From the NCBI RefSeq assembly GCF_900114465.1, contig NZ_FOTD01000005.1, positions 1 through 64,000 on the forward strand: 64,000 nt of DNA, read 5' to 3'. The notes under the pieces are model-generated. The model made no database searches and was not told where the DNA came from. It saw nothing but the letters and a program-made list of their open reading frames with translations. This document shows positions 53,292-62,285 of this stretch, one piece after another. Positions within the stretch are counted from its first letter, which is position 1, and the number at the start of each line of letters is the position of its first letter. A program made the translations under genes and the position numbers. Source of the DNA: Trichococcus palustris. GTDB taxonomy: Bacteria > Bacillota > Bacilli > Lactobacillales > Aerococcaceae.

Positions 53292-54353
53292 ATGAGTAGA
53301 GTCTCAAAATTGCAGGACGTCTTGAAAGCAGAGAAGATGGATGCGATGCTGGTAACAAGTCAATATAATTTGCGATATGTTTCCAATTTCACGGGTACAA
53401 CCGGATTAGCGGTCATTACCCAAGAGGAAGCTTTTTTTGTGACTGACTTCCGCTATACTCAGCAAGCTGCAACACAGGCAAAAGGTTTTCAAGTCGTTCA
53501 AAACAAAGGCCCAATTTTAGAAGAAGTGAAGAAGATCGTTGAAGAAAAAGGCTTGTCTTCTTTAGGGTTTGAAGACGCACAGATGGCTTACAGAACGGTA
53601 GAAGAACTGGAAGAATTGGTATCTTGCGATTTGCTGCCGGCTTCAGGGATCATCGAGGAGCTGCGGGAAGTAAAAGATGCAAGCGAAATAGCAATCATCA
53701 AAAAAGCTTGCGAAATTGCTGATGCAGGTTTCGCCTTTATTCTGGATTATATCCGCCCAGGGGTATCTGAGATTGAAATTGCGAACCGACTGGATTTCCA
53801 TATGCGCGAATTGGGAGCTACGGGCGTTTCTTTCGATACAATCATCGCAAGCGGCATTCGTTCCGCGATGCCTCATGGGGTTGCGAGCCCCAAATTGATC
53901 GAAAAAGGCGACTTTGTGACATTGGACTTTGGCTGTTATTACAACGGCTATGTTTCCGATATGACCCGTACTGTATCCGTCGGTCAGCCGAAACCGGAAT
54001 TGAAAAAAATCTACGACATCGTGCTGGCGGCGCAGTTAAGGGTCAACGAACAGGCCAAAGCAGGGATGACGGGCAAAGAAGTCGATAGCATTGCCCGCGA
54101 TTATATCACCGCGCAAGGTTACGGAGCATATTTCGGCCATTCCAACGGACATGGCATCGGTCTTGAAATCCATGAAGCCCCAAATACCTCTCAAAAAGCG
54201 TTGAAAGTGCTGGTCCCCGGCAACGTCATCACCAATGAACCGGGCATCTACATCGATGGTTTAGGCGGCGTCAGGATCGAAGATGATCTCATCATTACCG
54301 AAGCAGGCAATGAAATCATCACGCATTCGCCAAAAGAACTGATTATTTTATAA
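53292..54353 (+). CDS. pepP: Xaa-Pro aminopeptidase-like M24B peptidase
   Basis: A 353-residue metallopeptidase that removes an N-terminal residue before proline. It has the creatinase-like N-domain (about 1-125) and the catalytic domain with L-D-F-G-C-Y-Y-N-G-Y-V-S-D-M-T-R-T in pieces, G-H-S-N-G-H-G-I-G-L-E-I-H, T-N-E-P-G-I-Y and V-R-I-E-D-D: all five metal ligands are present. It is a paralogue of PepQ above. Placement just before efp matches yqhT-efp of bacilli, where the length is the same. ATG 53292 is used; the extension from 53226 has no ribosome site. Confidence 0.92.
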   Translation: MSRVSKLQDVLKAEKMDAMLVTSQYNLRYVSNFTGTTGLAVITQEEAFFVTDFRYTQQAATQAKGFQVVQNKGPILEEVKKIVEEKGLSSLGFEDAQMAYRTVEELEELVSCDLLPASGIIEELREVKDASEIAIIKKACEIADAGFAFILDYIRPGVSEIEIANRLDFHMRELGATGVSFDTIIASGIRSAMPHGVASPKLIEKGDFVTLDFGCYYNGYVSDMTRTVSVGQPKPELKKIYDIVLAAQLRVNEQAKAGMTGKEVDSIARDYITAQGYGAYFGHSNGHGIGLEIHEAPNTSQKALKVLVPGNVITNEPGIYIDGLGGVRIEDDLIITEAGNEIITHSPKELIIL

Positions 54354-54421
54354 AAAAATAGAAACCAAGAATAAATAATGGTAAACTAAATGCAAATGAC
54401 GTTACCACAGGAGGAAAAACT

Positions 54422-54982
54422 ATGATTTCAGTAAATGATTTTAAAACAGGTTTAACAATCGAAATTGATGGCGGTTTATGGAAGGTTGTTGACTTCCAAC
54501 ACGTTAAACCAGGTAAAGGTGCAGCGTTCGTCCGCTCTAAACTTAAAAATTTGCGTACAGGTGCCGTTCAAGAAAAAACATTCCGTGCTGGCGAAAAAGT
54601 TGGGAAAGCCCATATCGCGAACCGCAGAATGCAATACTTATATGAGAGCGCCGGCGCATACGTGTTTATGGATACAGAAAACTATGAACAAATTGAACTG
54701 AGCGCTTCTCAAATCGAGTACGAATTGAACTACTTGAAAGAAAATATGGATGTTCAGATCGTCATGTACGAATCGGAAACTTTAGGTGTGGACTTGCCTA
54801 ACACGGTTATCTTGCGCGTAGAAGAAACAGAACCAGGCATCAAAGGCGATACTGCTTCTGGTGGATCAAAACCGGCTAAGATGGAAACAGGGTTGATGGT
54901 CAACGTTCCATTCTTTATTAATGCAGATGATATGTTAATCATCAATACAACAGATGGTTCATACGTATCCCGTGCACAATGA
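54422..54982 (+). CDS. efp: Elongation factor P
   Basis: Rescues ribosomes stalled on polyproline. The 186-residue protein has the three OB/KOW-like domains; Lys32 at the loop tip (H-V-K-P-G-K-G) is the residue that is modified in bacilli (5-aminopentanol). Neither EpmA nor EarP genes are in the window. GGAGG is the ribosome site; pepP precedes and asp23-nusB follow. Confidence 0.97.
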   Translation: MISVNDFKTGLTIEIDGGLWKVVDFQHVKPGKGAAFVRSKLKNLRTGAVQEKTFRAGEKVGKAHIANRRMQYLYESAGAYVFMDTENYEQIELSASQIEYELNYLKENMDVQIVMYESETLGVDLPNTVILRVEETEPGIKGDTASGGSKPAKMETGLMVNVPFFINADDMLIINTTDGSYVSRAQ

Positions 54983-55008
54983 TTCCTCAGAAAGGAGAAT
55001 GACGAATA

Positions 55009-55431
55009 ATGGAAGAAACTAATATCCCTTTGTCAAATGGCCCCGTGCCATTTGGAGAGATTGAAATTGCACCGGAAGTGATTGAAGTGATTGCCGGCAT
55101 TGCCGCCAACGAAGTAGAAGGCGTCTATGCCATGCAAGGCACCTTTAAATCCGGCGTAAATGAACTGTTGGGTCGCGCAGCACATAACAAGGGGGTCCGC
55201 TTGACTGTCGATGAGAATGGTCTTGTCGTTGATGTCTATTGCTATGTGAAATATGGCGAATCGGTACCCAAAGTCGCATTGGAAATGCAACAAAGGGTGA
55301 AAGAACAAGTGTTGTTCATGAGTAACCTGGAAGTATCAGAAGTAAATGTTCATGTCGTTGGATTAGTGACACCTAAAGGTGAAGAAAATCCTTATTTGGA
55401 TCTGGATGAAGAATTGGGGGATACCGAGTGA
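55009..55431 (+). CDS. Asp23/Gls24-family (YqhY-like) protein
   Basis: A 140-residue DUF322 protein with G-E-I-E-I-A-P-E-V-I-E-V-I-A-G in pieces at the start and V-N-V-H-V-V-G-L near the end. In bacilli the homologue YqhY, between accBC and nusB, affects fatty acid synthesis control. Here it is coupled to nusB (GTGA overlap) behind efp. GAAAGGAG ribosome site. Confidence 0.9.
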   Translation: MEETNIPLSNGPVPFGEIEIAPEVIEVIAGIAANEVEGVYAMQGTFKSGVNELLGRAAHNKGVRLTVDENGLVVDVYCYVKYGESVPKVALEMQQRVKEQVLFMSNLEVSEVNVHVVGLVTPKGEENPYLDLDEELGDTE

Positions 55432-55883
55432 GCTCCTCGCAAATGACAAGAAGAGAAATCAGAGAAAAAGCGCTGCAAGCTTTATTTCAATTAAAGACCA
55501 ATCCGGAGTTGACTCCTCAGGAAGCAATCAGACAAGCGTTGCTTAGTGATCTGGAAGAATTGAATGTCGAAGATGATATCGAAGTAGCGGATTACCCTTA
55601 CCTTACCACTTTAGTCAATGGTGTATTGGATAATCAAGAAGAAATCGATAAAGCTATCCAGCCTTATCTGAAAAATTGGACGGTTGGACGTCTTGCGAAA
55701 GCCGATGCGCTCATCATGCAAATCGCCGCCTATGAAATGCTTTTTGGGGATACTGAACAAGTACCGCAGCGCGTCGCGTTGAATGAAGCGATTGAAATCG
55801 CGAAACTGTATTGCGATGAACAATCGAGCAAATTTATCAATGGTGTATTGTCGAATTTAATTCCAAAAAATGAAAATCCTTAA
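55428..55883 (+). CDS. nusB: Transcription antitermination factor NusB
   Basis: An all-helical, 151-residue RNA-binding protein that works with S10 (NusE) at boxA of rRNA transcripts. Marks: R-R-E-I-R-E-K-A-L-Q-A-L-F-Q near the start, and R-V-A-L-N-E-A-I-E-I-A-K-L-Y and S-S-K-F-I-N-G-V-L at the end. The start is a GTG overlapping the stop of the preceding gene, with GGGGG upstream. An ATG five codons on is possible. A terminator follows at once. Confidence 0.95.
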   Translation: MSSSQMTRREIREKALQALFQLKTNPELTPQEAIRQALLSDLEELNVEDDIEVADYPYLTTLVNGVLDNQEEIDKAIQPYLKNWTVGRLAKADALIMQIAAYEMLFGDTEQVPQRVALNEAIEIAKLYCDEQSSKFINGVLSNLIPKNENP

Positions 55884-55920
55884 TGCTTCCTGGCTTAAGG
55901 GTTTTTCTTTTTCTTTTTTT
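55878..55920 (+). terminator. Terminator after nusB
   Basis: CCTTAA and TTAAGG arms around a loop of about 11 bases; the left arm includes the last nusB codons; then a T-rich tail. Confidence 0.75.
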
Positions 55921-56112
55921 GACATTTATGTTCATGGGGTACCTCAAACGTCGCACTGTGACGTTTGAGTAACTGACCGGTACGGTCACGTTGATTCCTC
56001 TGAATTTAGAAGTCTCTCAGCAACTTAGCCTCTAGGCCATCGAGTTTCCTTACTCGAGGAGTAGGGGGATTTTTCCCCGCTTTCCGTACAAAAAGAATGC
56101 CTTTTTTTTAAA
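55921..56112 (+). ncRNA. Candidate structured RNA between nusB and folD
   Basis: Within about 190 non-coding bases lie five hairpins in a row: a perfect 10-bp stem CTCAAACGTC/GACGTTTGAG (55943-55952 with 55960-55969), GACCG/CGGTC (55975-55987), a GCCT/AGGC site near 56028, TCGAGT/ACTCGA (56040-56057), GGGGA/TCCCC (56065-56078), and an AAAAAG/CTTTTT element with a T-run (56090-56109). Flanking GGGGTAC and GTAC, and ATTCCTC and GAGGAGT, could pair at long range. It looks like a structured leader or separate RNA. It does not match my memory of the THF riboswitch, 6S RNA or tmRNA. A folD promoter candidate (TAAAAT at 56165-56170) lies after it. Confidence 0.45.
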
Positions 56113-56205
56113 AAAATGATACGCTTCTATGAAAGGTATTATCACAGTGCCTTTGATATTATGTTAAAATAAAACGAGAATCCCCAAGGAGAAGGAGATA
56201 GATTA

Positions 56206-57045
56206 ATGGAAACGATTTTAATGGATGGTAAAGCTTTAGCTAAAAAAATGCAGGAACAAATGAGAGCACAAGTGTCAGCACTGACTGCTGAAGGGAAAAC
56301 ACCCGGCCTTTGTGTCATCTTAGTCGGCGAAGATAAAGCCAGCCAAGTATATGTGCGCAATAAAGAAAAACAATCAGAAGCGATGGGCATGAACTCCCGC
56401 GTGGTCCGTCTTCCGGAAACCATCTCCGAAGAAGAACTCTTAAAAGAAGTTGAAAAACAAAATGAAGATGACAGCATGCACGGTATCCTGGTGCAATTGC
56501 CGTTGCCGAAACATATAGATGAACAAAAGGTTCTCCGTGCCATCCGCTATGAAAAAGATGTTGATGGCTTCCATCCTATGAATGTTGGTAATTTTTTCTT
56601 GGGCAACGAATCTGCTTTGCCATGCACACCCTACGGGATAATGAAAATATTAGAAGAATACAACATTGATATCGAAGGCAAAAAGGCGGTTGTGATCGGC
56701 CGCAGCAACATCGTAGGCAAACCGATGGCCATCATGCTGTTGAATAAAAATGCCACTGTCACCATCGCCCATTCCCGCACACAAAACTTGAAGGAACTTG
56801 CCAAAGAAGCAGATATTTTGGTCGCGGCTATCGGCAGAGGTCATTTCATCAACGCTGATTTCATCAAGGAAGGCGCCGTAGTTGTCGATGTCGGAATGAA
56901 CCGAGACAGCAACGGCAAATTGATCGGCGATGTGGATACAGAAAGTGCAAAAGGGATTGCAGGCTACATTACACCGGTTCCAGGTGGAGTAGGTCCGATG
57001 ACGATCACGATGCTTTTGCAACAAACAATAGACAAAGTAAAATAA
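56206..57045 (+). CDS. folD: Methylenetetrahydrofolate dehydrogenase / cyclohydrolase
   Basis: A bifunctional enzyme of one-carbon metabolism that interconverts 5,10-methylene-THF, 5,10-methenyl-THF and 10-formyl-THF with NADP. The 279-residue protein has S-x-x-Y-V-R-N-K-E-K (catalytic Lys), [16 protein letters not shown] and [10 protein letters not shown], then [14 protein letters not shown] in pieces. Ribosome site AAGGAGAAGGAG. It heads the folD-xseA-xseB-ispA-tlyA-recN run, as in bacilli. Confidence 0.97.
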   Translation: METILMDGKALAKKMQEQMRAQVSALTAEGKTPGLCVILVGEDKASQVYVRNKEKQSEAMGMNSRVVRLPETISEEELLKEVEKQNEDDSMHGILVQLPLPKHIDEQKVLRAIRYEKDVDGFHPMNVGNFFLGNESALPCTPYGIMKILEEYNIDIEGKKAVVIGRSNIVGKPMAIMLLNKNATVTIAHSRTQNLKELAKEADILVAAIGRGHFINADFIKEGAVVVDVGMNRDSNGKLIGDVDTESAKGIAGYITPVPGGVGPMTITMLLQQTIDKVK

Positions 57046-57061
57046 TCAAGGGGGTACAAAT

Positions 57062-58414
57062 TTGGAACCTCTCTATTTAACGGTCACGGCGTTAACAAAA
57101 TACATCAAGCGAAAATTCGATGCCGACCCCTATTTGGATAGGGTCTATCTGACAGGGGAAATCTCGAATTTCCGGGTCAGACCGCGCCATCAATATTTCA
57201 GCTTGAAAGATGATAATGCCGTCATTTCAGCGGTCATGTACAAGCGGGAGTTCGACAAGCTGAAGTTCACGCCAAAAGAAGGTATGAAGGTGTTGGTCGT
57301 CGGCCGCGTAAATGTCTACGAGGCCAGCGGAATTTACAATATCGTCATCGAACACATGGAGCCCGACGGCGTAGGGGCGCTTTATCAAGCATTTTCGGAA
57401 TTGAAGGAGAAACTTTCGAATGAAGGTTTGTTTTCCTTGCCGAAGAAAATACTGCCGCAGTTTCCGAAAAGAATTGCGATTGTGACCAGTCCAAGTGGGG
57501 CAGTCATTAGGGATATCATGACAACCGTCAAAAGGAGATATCCGATTGTACAGCTCGTCCTGTTCCCGACAATTGTCCAAGGCAAGGATGCCGCTCCGAA
57601 TATCGTCAGGAATCTTCAGGCGATAGAGGCAAAAGGCGATTTTGACGTCGTCATCGTTGCCCGTGGAGGAGGCTCCATCGAGGATCTTTGGCCATTCAAC
57701 GAAGAAGCGGTGGTCCGACAAATCGCGGCCATGGCTATGCCGGTCATCTCATCGGTGGGCCATGAGACGGATACGACCTTATCCGATTTTGTGGCGGATG
57801 TCCGTGCCGCAACCCCTACTGCGGCGGCGGAGCTTTCCGTGCCGGTATTAAGTGATGTCTTGCGTCACATCGATCAGTTGGACAACAGGCTTTACCAGAA
57901 AATCAGAAATACGCTATCCTTGCAACAACAACGGCTGAATCGCTCGATGCACTCCTATATTTTCAGGCAGCCGGAACGGATGTATGAAGGCTATACCGTA
58001 AAGTTGGATCAAATGCAGCTGCGCTTGGCGAATCAGATGGCGAACCAATTACAATTGCAGAAAAACCAGCTGCAAAGGTTGCAGATGCGCTTGGAAAATA
58101 AAAGCCCGGTGCGGGATGTTATGCAGGCCCAACAACAGTTGACGCAAACAGAAGATGCCTTACAAAAAGCGATGCAACGCTATCTGCAACAAAAACAGCA
58201 ACAGCTGGCGAATGGGATGCAATCCCTTGATCTGCTCAGCCCCTTAAAAATCATGCTGCGCGGGTACAGCTATACGACCAAGGACGGGAATATAGTGAAT
58301 GCCGTCAAACAATTGCAGAGCGGCGATAAATTGAAAGTGAATTTCGCTGACGGGTATGCAGAGGCGGAAGTAAAACGAGTGGTGGAGGAAAAAAATGACA
58401 CAATCCAAGAATAA
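57062..58414 (+). CDS. xseA: Exodeoxyribonuclease VII large subunit
   Basis: Catalytic subunit of ExoVII, which degrades single-stranded DNA. The 450-residue protein has an N-terminal OB domain (about 1-100), the catalytic domain (about 125-345, with T-S-x-x-G-A-V-I-R-D and R-G-G-G-S-I-E-D-L-W and G-H-E-T-D) and a Gln-rich coiled coil after 270. The start is TTG 57062, seven bases after AAGGGGG. Its end overlaps xseB by 20 bases. Confidence 0.95.
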   Translation: MEPLYLTVTALTKYIKRKFDADPYLDRVYLTGEISNFRVRPRHQYFSLKDDNAVISAVMYKREFDKLKFTPKEGMKVLVVGRVNVYEASGIYNIVIEHMEPDGVGALYQAFSELKEKLSNEGLFSLPKKILPQFPKRIAIVTSPSGAVIRDIMTTVKRRYPIVQLVLFPTIVQGKDAAPNIVRNLQAIEAKGDFDVVIVARGGGSIEDLWPFNEEAVVRQIAAMAMPVISSVGHETDTTLSDFVADVRAATPTAAAELSVPVLSDVLRHIDQLDNRLYQKIRNTLSLQQQRLNRSMHSYIFRQPERMYEGYTVKLDQMQLRLANQMANQLQLQKNQLQRLQMRLENKSPVRDVMQAQQQLTQTEDALQKAMQRYLQQKQQQLANGMQSLDLLSPLKIMLRGYSYTTKDGNIVNAVKQLQSGDKLKVNFADGYAEAEVKRVVEEKNDTIQE

Positions 58415-58643
58415 ACTGAGCTTCGAAGAGGCTATGACACAATTGGAAGCAATCGTGACCAAATTGGAGTCGGGAGACGTCCCTTTAGAAGAGGCTTTGG
58501 AACAATTTAAAGCAGGCATGAGTTTAAGCAAGTATTGTCAGGATACTTTGAATAATGCTGAAAAAACGTTGACAAAAATCGTGGCACCCAATGGCGACGA
58601 AATTTCTTTCGAGGAAGATAAACCAGAGACAGAAGGTGAATAA
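58395..58643 (+). CDS. xseB: Exodeoxyribonuclease VII small subunit
   Basis: An 82-residue helical-hairpin protein that coats the XseA coiled coil. Typical: L-S-F-E-E-A-M-T-Q-L-E-A-I-V-T-K-L-E-S-G in pieces, then P-L-E-E-A-L-E-Q-F-K-A-G-M. Acidic end. GGAGG ribosome site inside the end of xseA; ispA starts three bases behind. Confidence 0.95.
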   Translation: MTQSKNKLSFEEAMTQLEAIVTKLESGDVPLEEALEQFKAGMSLSKYCQDTLNNAEKTLTKIVAPNGDEISFEEDKPETEGE

Positions 58644-58646
58644 TCC

Positions 58647-59549
58647 ATGAATCTAAATGAATTTCAAACAGAGTGGATGGGCAAATTCGATGACTATCTG
58701 TATTCTGAATTGGGCAATTGCGTCCCTATGCAAGAAAGCCTCCATGAAGCGATGGCGTATTCTTTGATGGGAGGCGGCAAAAGAATTCGCCCCTTGTTGG
58801 TGTTTGCGACCCTCGCGCTGGCGGGGGGGGACGTCAAAAAGGGATTTGCTCCTGCGGCAGCATTGGAGTTCATTCATACCTACTCTTTGATCCACGATGA
58901 TTTGCCGGCAATCGATAATGACGATTACCGCCGCGGTAGGCTCACTTCACATAAGGTTTACGGGGAAGCGACCGCCATCCTTGCGGGGGATGCACTTTTG
59001 ACTGCGGCTTTTGAAATGTTGGCGGAAAGCCAAAATTTGTCCGACAGCCAAAAAATCCGTTTGATTGCCCTGTTGGCGAAAGCTGCCGGGCCAAACGGGA
59101 TGATAGCGGGACAAATGGACGATATCGAGGGCGAAGAGAAAAAGCTGACGATTGAAGAGCTGATGCAAGTCCATGAGAAGAAAACGGGGGCACTGATCGA
59201 ATTTGCCGTATCGGCAGGTTGTTTAGTCGCAGATGCCGATCCGCATTTTTCCGGCAAGATGCAAGCTTTCGCCAAATACTTGGGGCTGGGCTATCAGATC
59301 CACAATGATTTAAAAGACGTCGTATTGGACGAAAACGAAACAGGCAAAAAAATCCATCACGATGCAGAAATGAACAAAAATACATACCCTTCCATCCTGG
59401 GGACCAAAGAAGCGATGCTGGCATTGAATGATGTCATCAGAAACGCGGAAGGGTGCCTGGATGAATTAGCGGCTGAGGGTGCATTTCCAGCTGATGAACG
59501 CGACAAAATAATCGTCCTTCATCAGTTTTTAGACTATATCAGAATATAA
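58647..59549 (+). CDS. ispA: Polyprenyl (farnesyl) diphosphate synthase IspA, second Asp motif altered
   Basis: Condenses IPP with DMAPP/GPP to farnesyl diphosphate. The 300-residue protein has G-G-K-R-I-R-P, the first Asp-rich motif D-D-L-P-A-I-D-N-D with R-R-G-R, and G-Q-M-D-D. The second Asp-rich motif, usually D-D-x-x-D, reads N-D-L-K-D (near residues 217-221): its first Asp is Asn. The rest is normal in length and order, so the gene is intact, but metal binding may be weakened or chain length altered. Coupled to xseB and followed by tlyA. Confidence 0.9.
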   Translation: MNLNEFQTEWMGKFDDYLYSELGNCVPMQESLHEAMAYSLMGGGKRIRPLLVFATLALAGGDVKKGFAPAAALEFIHTYSLIHDDLPAIDNDDYRRGRLTSHKVYGEATAILAGDALLTAAFEMLAESQNLSDSQKIRLIALLAKAAGPNGMIAGQMDDIEGEEKKLTIEELMQVHEKKTGALIEFAVSAGCLVADADPHFSGKMQAFAKYLGLGYQIHNDLKDVVLDENETGKKIHHDAEMNKNTYPSILGTKEAMLALNDVIRNAEGCLDELAAEGAFPADERDKIIVLHQFLDYIRI

Positions 59550-59561
59550 CGGGAGAAAATG

Positions 59562-60404
59562 ATGGAAAAAGAAAGATTGGATTTACTGGCAGTACAACAA
59601 GGATTGACCGATTCCCGTGAAAAGGCTAAACGATTGATTATGGCAGGCCAAATATACGATCAAAATAACCAACGCTACGATAAGCCAGGCGAAAAAATCC
59701 CCACCGATAAAATTCTGCACATCAAAGGGGAAACGCTGAAGTATGTAAGCCGCGGAGGTTTGAAGTTAGAGAAAGCCATTGCGCTTTTTAATGTGGATCC
59801 GAAAGACAAAATCTTTTTGGATATCGGCTCTTCAACCGGCGGCTTTACAGATGTCGCCTTGCAGAACGGGGCAAAACTCTGTTACGCCTTGGATGTAGGC
59901 TACAATCAATTGGATTGGAAGCTGCGTCAGGATGAACGTGTCGTCGTTATGGAACGCGTGAACTTCCGTTACAGCAAACTAGAAGATTTCACAGAAGGAA
60001 GGCCACAGATGGCTTCCATCGACGTATCCTTCATTTCGCTGAAGCTGATTCTTCCCGTTTTGAAGGAGATCATCGAAGTCGGCGGCGATGTGGTGGCGTT
60101 GATCAAGCCGCAATTTGAGGCCGGCAGAGGCAAAATCGGCAAGAAAGGGATTGTTCGCAATCCCGAAGTCCATAACGAGGTGTTGAAAGACATTTTGGAA
60201 TTCGCTTCTTTAGCTGGTTTCGATGTGCTGAATCTGAGCTTTTCCCCGATAACCGGTGGAACCGGCAACATCGAGTTCTTGGTTCACCTGCAAGCAAACA
60301 GCCACACACCCGGCATCATTTCAGCTGAAATAGACGCCCCTCAAGTGGTCAAAGATGCATACATACAATTGAAAAGCAAAGCAGTTTCGGTGTCTGAAAA
60401 ATAG
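59562..60404 (+). CDS. tlyA: TlyA-family rRNA 2'-O-methyltransferase / hemolysin A family
   Basis: A 280-residue protein: N-terminal S4 RNA-binding domain (about 3-62) and FtsJ-like methyltransferase domain (about 65-250, F-L-D-I-G-S-S-T-G-G-F-T-D as SAM motif I, Y-A-L-D-V-G-Y, D-V-S-F-I-S-L). Mycobacterial TlyA methylates cytidines in 16S and 23S rRNA; the Firmicute target is uncertain. Of the adjacent ATG codons, 59562 has the better distance from GGGAG. In bacilli argR follows; here recN follows directly. Confidence 0.9.
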   Translation: MEKERLDLLAVQQGLTDSREKAKRLIMAGQIYDQNNQRYDKPGEKIPTDKILHIKGETLKYVSRGGLKLEKAIALFNVDPKDKIFLDIGSSTGGFTDVALQNGAKLCYALDVGYNQLDWKLRQDERVVVMERVNFRYSKLEDFTEGRPQMASIDVSFISLKLILPVLKEIIEVGGDVVALIKPQFEAGRGKIGKKGIVRNPEVHNEVLKDILEFASLAGFDVLNLSFSPITGGTGNIEFLVHLQANSHTPGIISAEIDAPQVVKDAYIQLKSKAVSVSEK

Positions 60405-60442
60405 GCTATTAAAGGATCAAATTCGAAGGAGAATGGCGAATA

Positions 60443-62161
60443 ATGTTGCAGGAATTGTCGATTAAAAATTTTGCTATAATTGAAGATCTTCAAGTGAGCT
60501 TTGATGAAGGGATGACCGTGTTGACTGGCGAAACAGGCGCCGGCAAATCCATCATCATCGATGCAGTAGGACTTTTGGCAGGCGGAAGAGGTTCCTACGA
60601 TATGATTCGTTACGGCGAAAAAAAAACCGTGATCCAGGGGCTTTTCACGATGCCCCAACATACAAATACCGCGGAAATTCTTGAGGAATATGGGATCGAA
60701 TCGGACGATAATCAGATTTTATTGCAGCGCGAGGTGTCCCGCAACGGGAAAAATGTATCGCGCGTGAATGGGACGATTGTAACCGTGTCGGTGTTGCGCG
60801 AAGTAGGCGAAACATTGATCGATATCCATGGACAGAATGAGCATCAGGAACTGATGGATCCGCAAAAACACATCAATCTGCTCGATCAATTCGCAGGACC
60901 TGAGTTGAAAAAAATCAAAGACAGTTACCGTGCAGCTTATGAACAATATACGCAGGTGCGGAAACAATTGATCCAACTCAAGTCCGATGAAAAAGAGAAT
61001 GCGCAGAGGATCGATCTGTTGTCATTTCAAATTAAAGAAATTGAGCAAGCAAAGCTGAAGGATGAACAAGAAGAGAACAAACTGGACGACGAAAGGAATT
61101 TGCTGGTCAATTTCCAGAAAGTCACGCAGTCGTTGACGACTGCCTATGATGCTTTGCAGAACAGCGAGGAAAACGGGATTGATAAAATCGGCGTCAGCAT
61201 GTCGGCGTTGGATAAAGTGAAAGACATCAATCCAACCTATCAGGCAATCGCTGCGAATGTTTCGGCCGCTTACTATCAATTGCAGGAGAGCGCTGCTGAA
61301 ATTTTGTCGGAGATTGAGCAAATGTCCTATGATGAGGGCCGCTTGAATGAAATCGAGAGCCGCTTGGATACCATCTACCAGTTGAAGCGCAAGTACGGAA
61401 ACACAATCGGTGAAATCCTGGCGCATTACCAGAAAATAGCTGAGGAATTAGACTTGATCGAAAACCGGGAAAGCTATCTGGAAAAGTTGAATGTCGCATA
61501 CATCAGCTCGAAAGAAGCAGTCTTTGCAATCGGAAAACAGCTGACCGTCATCAGGAAACGCGCAGCGAAATCGCTCGAAGAACAGATCCATCTGCAATTG
61601 AAAGAGCTGTATATGGAAAAAGTGACCTTCCAGACGGTCTTTCACGAGAAAAACGGAAAGGTCGCCATCTTCGAGAACGGGTTGGATGACATCGAATTTT
61701 ATGTTGCAACCAATGTAGGTGAACCGATCAAGGCATTGTCGAAGGTCGCGAGCGGCGGAGAACTTTCCAGGATGATGCTCGCGATGAAAGCAATCTTCAC
61801 GAAAACGCAGGGCATCACGAGCATCATTTTTGATGAAGTCGACACCGGCGTTTCGGGCCGCGTCGCCCAGGCCATCGCCAATAAAATCCATCTGGTGGCA
61901 TCCTACTCGCAAGTGTTGTGCATCACCCATTTACCGCAGGTGGCGGCAATGGCGGATCACCACCTTTACATCGAAAAAGAAATCATCGAAGACAGGACCC
62001 GAACGCATGTCCATCCGTTGTTTGACGGAGAACGGATAAACGAAGTGGCAAGGATGTTGGCGGGAACCGATATCACGGAACTGTCGATTGCACATGCGAA
62101 GGAATTGTTGGATTTGGCAGATTCCGAGAAAAAGAAGGAAAGCGATGCAAAAATCGTTTAG
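60443..62161 (+). CDS. recN: DNA repair protein RecN
   Basis: An SMC-like ATPase that acts early in double-strand break repair. The 572-residue protein has Walker A G-E-T-G-A-G-K-S (near 30-37), two long coiled-coil arms (about 150-230 and 290-370), the ABC signature S-G-G-E-L-S-R (near 438) and Walker B I-I-F-D-E-V-D-T-G (near 464), then H-L-P-Q-V-A. Length and motifs are complete. GAAGGAG ribosome site. Confidence 0.96.
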   Translation: MLQELSIKNFAIIEDLQVSFDEGMTVLTGETGAGKSIIIDAVGLLAGGRGSYDMIRYGEKKTVIQGLFTMPQHTNTAEILEEYGIESDDNQILLQREVSRNGKNVSRVNGTIVTVSVLREVGETLIDIHGQNEHQELMDPQKHINLLDQFAGPELKKIKDSYRAAYEQYTQVRKQLIQLKSDEKENAQRIDLLSFQIKEIEQAKLKDEQEENKLDDERNLLVNFQKVTQSLTTAYDALQNSEENGIDKIGVSMSALDKVKDINPTYQAIAANVSAAYYQLQESAAEILSEIEQMSYDEGRLNEIESRLDTIYQLKRKYGNTIGEILAHYQKIAEELDLIENRESYLEKLNVAYISSKEAVFAIGKQLTVIRKRAAKSLEEQIHLQLKELYMEKVTFQTVFHEKNGKVAIFENGLDDIEFYVATNVGEPIKALSKVASGGELSRMMLAMKAIFTKTQGITSIIFDEVDTGVSGRVAQAIANKIHLVASYSQVLCITHLPQVAAMADHHLYIEKEIIEDRTRTHVHPLFDGERINEVARMLAGTDITELSIAHAKELLDLADSEKKKESDAKIV

Positions 62162-62223
62162 CCCTGCTTGTCCGGGTTGGTTTTTGGAACGACCAGGGGT
62201 GCCGTCGCTATCATATAAAACAC

Positions 62224-62262
62224 CGAGGCCGGGACATTTTCCCGCCTTTATTTTTAGGCAAT
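62224..62262 (+). terminator. Hairpin after recN
   Basis: GGCCGGGA and TCCCGCC arms, followed by TTTATTTTTAGG. Probable terminator ahead of the phosphodiesterase gene. Confidence 0.6.
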
Positions 62263-62285
62263 GCAAGAAAGGATTTCGAAAAACG

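Noticed and set aside
55921-56112. THF riboswitch or 6S RNA before folD
   Set aside because: The order of separate hairpins does not resemble the remembered THF consensus, nor the long rod of 6S RNA; kept only as an unnamed candidate.
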